The translations under genes were made by a program, and so were the position numbers. From contig JAEELC010000107.1 in NCBI GenBank assembly GCA_016288675.1, positions 1 through 16,691 on the forward strand: DNA of 16,691 bases, read 5' to 3'. Positions 14,189-16,691 of the stretch are shown piece after piece. Under the pieces are notes generated by a model. It worked only from the letters and a program-made list of their open reading frames with translations, searched no databases and was not told where the DNA came from. Position 1 is the first letter of the stretch, and every line of letters begins with the position of its first letter. The DNA is from Acholeplasmatales bacterium (lineage in GTDB: Bacteria > Bacillota_I > Bacilli_A > Acholeplasmatales > Anaeroplasmataceae).

Positions 14189-14202
14189 TGTAAGCGTTAT
14201 TG
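14189..14202 (+). promoter_or_regulatory. cre-like site (possible CcpA operator)
   Basis: TGTAAGCGTTATTG matches 12 of 14 positions of the catabolite-responsive element consensus TGWAARCGYTWNCW, including the central CG; only the last C and W fail. It overlaps the -35 box (14200-14205) of the sugar-importer promoter, a position where CcpA-type binding would repress. It could instead be the operator of another LacI-family regulator. Confidence 0.5.
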
Positions 14203-14228
14203 TATTAAAATTTTTCTTATGATAAAAT
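14200..14228 (+). promoter_or_regulatory. ABC importer operon promoter (extended -10)
   Basis: TGATAAAAT (14220-14228) is an extended -10 element, and TTGTAT (14200-14205) sits 17 bp upstream as -35. The transcript start near 14235 gives a leader of about 40 bases. The remainder of the 14113-14274 gap is low-complexity A/T with no other structure I can support. Confidence 0.7.
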
Positions 14229-14274
14229 AGATATACAAGGGGAAAAATACATTTTTTTATTATGGAGGATGTTT

Positions 14275-15390
14275 ATGAAAATTACACTTGAACATTTAAC
14301 CAAAGTATTTGAAAACAAGAAAGCTGGCAGACGTGTTGTAGCTGTTAACGACTTGAATGTTGTAATTCCATCAGGAAAGCTTATTGGTTTACTTGGACCT
14401 TCTGGTTGTGGTAAATCAACAACATTATTTATGTTATCAGGTCTAGATACACCAACTAGCGGTAAAATATTATTTGGTGAAGACGATGTAACTGACCTTG
14501 CACCGGAAAAACGTGGTATTGGTTTAGTATTCCAGAACTATGCTTTATACCCTCATATGACAGTAGAGCAAAACATTATGTTCCCTCTACTAAATATGCG
14601 TGTTAAGAAGGAAGAAGCAAGAACAAGAGCTGCAGAGGCAGCTAAGATGGTTCAAATTGAAGACTTATTATTACGTAAGCCAAGTGAACTATCAGGTGGT
14701 CAACAACAACGTGTTGCTATTGCACGTGCACTTGTTAAGTTCCCATCAGTATTATTACTAGATGAACCACTTTCAAACCTAGACGCTAGATTACGTCTTC
14801 AAACTCGTGAAGAAATCAGACGTATTCAAAAGGAAACAGGTATCACAACTGTATTCGTTACACATGACCAAGAAGAAGCAATGTCTATTTGCGACTCTAT
14901 GTTAGTAATGAAGCTTGGTGTATTACAACAAGCTGGTGTTCCACAAAACATTTATGATGATCCTGCTAACTTATTCGTAGCTAACTTCTTAGGTACACCT
15001 CCAATCAATATTTTCTTAGGAGAAATTAAGAATCATAAGGTTTACATTGGTGATGAAGCAATTCAAGATACTACTCTTGATGACCAAGAAGTTTATGTAG
15101 GTATTAGACCTGAAGGATTCATCGTTGATGAAAAGGGTCCTTTAACTCTATTAATGGATCACATTGACGTAATGGGTCGTGACAAGTCTATCGTATCAGA
15201 ACACCCAGCATCAACTAAGCCAAGCGTTCGCTCAATTATTGATGCAGATGTAGCTGTTCCTGCTACAAAGACTGTTAAGTTCAGCTTAAAGGCTAATAAG
15301 GTATTCTTATTCAACCGTGAAACTGAAGTTAGACTTAGAGAAGTGAAAGTTGAAGGTTCTAAAGCAAACACAGAAGTTGAGGTGGCATAA
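14275..15390 (+). CDS. Sugar-type ABC importer ATPase (MalK/UgpC/MsmX family)
   Basis: The 371-residue protein energises a carbohydrate importer. Walker A is GPSGCGKST (41-49), the Q-loop is Gln87 in VFQNYALYPHMTV, the signature is LSGGQQQ (139-145), Walker B is LLLDEP ending at Glu164-Pro165, and the switch His is 197 in VTHDQEEA. Residues from about 235 on form the TOBE-type regulatory domain found in MalK, UgpC and MsmX, including GTPPINIFLGEI and YVGIRPEGF. ATG 14275 is chosen because GGAGG (14264-14268) lies six bases before it; the in-frame ATG at 14269 is too close. The gene is first in the operon and overlaps the permease start (TAATG). Substrate is not inferable: the family can serve several sugars or glycerol-3-phosphate. 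Confidence 0.92.
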   Translation: MKITLEHLTKVFENKKAGRRVVAVNDLNVVIPSGKLIGLLGPSGCGKSTTLFMLSGLDTPTSGKILFGEDDVTDLAPEKRGIGLVFQNYALYPHMTVEQNIMFPLLNMRVKKEEARTRAAEAAKMVQIEDLLLRKPSELSGGQQQRVAIARALVKFPSVLLLDEPLSNLDARLRLQTREEIRRIQKETGITTVFVTHDQEEAMSICDSMLVMKLGVLQQAGVPQNIYDDPANLFVANFLGTPPINIFLGEIKNHKVYIGDEAIQDTTLDDQEVYVGIRPEGFIVDEKGPLTLLMDHIDVMGRDKSIVSEHPASTKPSVRSIIDADVAVPATKTVKFSLKANKVFLFNRETEVRLREVKVEGSKANTEVEVA

Positions 15391-16409
15391 TGGAGCAAAC
15401 TCAAGAAAACTTCATGGAAGAAACTCCTGAACAAAAGAGAATACGTTTTTGGAGAAGACTTGAAAACCAAGGTAAAGGATGGTTATATATTTTACCAGTT
15501 CTATTACTAATGGCAGTTTTCACATTCTATCCATTAGTTCGTAGTTTCATTGGTGCATTCCAACAAGCACTTGATGGTACAACTAACACATTTGAAGGCT
15601 ACGGTTTAGAAAACTTTAAATATGTATTAACATATGGTAAGTTCAGATATTGCTTAGTAAATACATTACTATTCGCATTTATCTCAGTACCTATTTCTAC
15701 ATTACTGGCATTATTTATTGCAGTAGGTTTAAATGCTATTAAACCTTTAAGAGAAGCTTTCCAAACTTTATTCTTCTTACCATATTTAACTAACTCAATC
15801 GCAGTAGGTGCTGTATTTGCGGCAATGTTCTCTGTTATTGGAACTGAACCAAATGTTCAATCATATGGTTTAATTAACAATTTATTTGGTACTAAGGTTG
15901 ACTGGTTAAATATTTATGTTGTGGAACCAGAAAGCTATGCTAATGACTGGGCTGCTTGGTGGCATGCTGTTACTGACTCAAGCATTTGGCCTGCTCGTTG
16001 GGTTGTATTAATTTATGAAATTTGGGCTGGTTTACCATTTAAAATCTTAATTTTATTTGGTGCACTACAAAACGTTAATAAACAATATTATGACGCTGCA
16101 AAGATTGACGGTGCTACAAAGTGGACTACACTTTGGAAAGTTACAGTACCTCTAATCTCACCAATGTTATCTTACTTAATTGTTACTGGTTTCATTGGTG
16201 GATTTAAAGCTTATACTGCATTAGTTGGTATTTTCGGTAAAGACAAGGTATCAAAATCATACATTAACACTGTAGTAGGTTTCATTTATGACCAAATCGG
16301 TGTATCACGTGTAGGTGTTGCTAGTGCTGCTGCGTTAGTATTATTCGCTATTATTTTATTATTTACTCTTATTAACTTACATATGAGTAAGAAGAGAGTA
16401 CACTACTAG
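15390..16409 (+). CDS. ABC sugar importer permease, MalF/UgpA type
   Basis: The 339-residue integral membrane protein has hydrophobic segments near 32-52, 89-115, 126-150, 203-226, 258-280 and 307-331, the six-helix MalF/UgpA plan. The EAA loop that docks on the ATPase is YYDAAKIDGATKWTTLWKV followed by TVPLISP (233-257). It has a charged N-terminal extension (MEQTQENFMEETPEQKRIRF). A region around 150-200 between helices (VEPESYANDWAAWWHAVTD) is longer and Trp-rich compared with simple family members, probably an extracytoplasmic insertion. The start overlaps the ATPase stop, with GAGGTGG (15379-15384) as ribosome binding site. It pairs with the next permease. Confidence 0.9.
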   Translation: MEQTQENFMEETPEQKRIRFWRRLENQGKGWLYILPVLLLMAVFTFYPLVRSFIGAFQQALDGTTNTFEGYGLENFKYVLTYGKFRYCLVNTLLFAFISVPISTLLALFIAVGLNAIKPLREAFQTLFFLPYLTNSIAVGAVFAAMFSVIGTEPNVQSYGLINNLFGTKVDWLNIYVVEPESYANDWAAWWHAVTDSSIWPARWVVLIYEIWAGLPFKILILFGALQNVNKQYYDAAKIDGATKWTTLWKVTVPLISPMLSYLIVTGFIGGFKAYTALVGIFGKDKVSKSYINTVVGFIYDQIGVSRVGVASAAALVLFAIILLFTLINLHMSKKRVHY

Positions 16410-16420
16410 GAGGTAAAAAA

Positions 16421-16691
16421 ATGGAACAAACTATTGAAAAACAAGAAGTTTCACAAGAACCTCAAGGAGTAGAAAAGACACAAAAGAGTAAAGTACAAAA
16501 GCAAGAAGAACGTGATAAAGTTATTAGAATTATTTCTAAGACTATTATTTACATTCTACTTACTATTGGTTCTTTAACATGTATTTTCCCATTCTATTGG
16601 ATGATTATGTCATCATTTAAGACTATTCATGAATATGAAAGTTTCGTACCTACATATTTCCCTCATGAATGGACAGGAGAAGCATATAAGA
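16421..16691 (+). CDS. ABC sugar importer permease, MalG/UgpE type (5' part only)
   Basis: The first 90 codons are present; the gene runs off the window. It starts MEQTIEKQEVSQEPQGVEK, a hydrophilic Glu/Gln/Lys-rich N-terminus of about 35 residues, then a membrane helix (SKTIIYILLTIGSLTCIFPF) and WMIMSSFKTIHEYE, a signature of MalG-type permeases. A strong AGGAGG site lies at 16408-16413. The first four residues (MEQT) and the charged extension resemble those of the upstream permease, although the rest differs. The substrate-binding protein is expected downstream or elsewhere. Confidence 0.9.
   Translation, partial: MEQTIEKQEVSQEPQGVEKTQKSKVQKQEERDKVIRIISKTIIYILLTIGSLTCIFPFYWMIMSSFKTIHEYESFVPTYFPHEWTGEAYK

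Noticed and set aside
15159..15470. Open frame of 103 codons on the - strand across the ATPase-permease junction
   Set aside because: It is a shadow of two well-supported genes and would have to span their overlapping start and stop; no ribosome binding site or promoter is apparent.

Overview
This AT-rich window looks like the origin-proximal part of a low-GC Bacillota chromosome, class Bacilli or a close relative (Erysipelotrichia/RF39-like lineages are possible; species not determinable by eye). Supporting signs are a DnaA-box cluster beside rpmH-rnpA-yidC-jag, an RNA polymerase delta subunit gene (rpoE, a Bacilli-type protein), a T-box leader, strong AGGAGG ribosome binding sites, and TGA used as a stop (end of the response regulator gene) rather than as Trp. 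All genes found are on the + strand, reading away from the presumed origin.

Layout. 1-290: oriC-type array of DnaA boxes, with two inverted pairs, followed by about 310 bp of very AT-rich DNA. 600-2922: rpmH promoter, rpmH, hairpin, rnpA, yidC, jag and terminator. 2925-2976: two parS (ParB-binding) palindromes. The downstream one abuts the promoter of a membrane-anchored permuted-papain (C92/YiiX-like) protein that appears to have a leaderless mRNA. 3794-6815: dnaX-ybaB-recR-DUF1934 operon (replication and recombination). 6823-7465: rpoE with its own promoter and terminator.

7560-10053: preT-preA, encoding an NAD(P)H-linked dihydropyrimidine dehydrogenase. 10072-10256: a regulatory interval with a long inverted repeat, an extended -10 promoter and a compact four-hairpin candidate small RNA ending in a strong terminator. 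10321-12391: an OmpR-type two-component system behind a promoter carrying a perfect inverted repeat. 12398-14112: Asn-specific T-box leader, asnS and terminator. 14189-end: a sugar-type ABC importer operon (ATPase, MalF-like permease, MalG-like permease cut by the window edge) behind a promoter overlapping a cre-like CcpA site.

Most of the gene content is housekeeping. The least routine elements are the tandem parS sites fused to a leaderless promoter, the unassigned structured small RNA at 10141-10256 with a C-rich loop, and the inverted repeats at 10072-10127 and 10321-10347. I saw no prophage, insertion sequence, CRISPR array, tRNA or rRNA.
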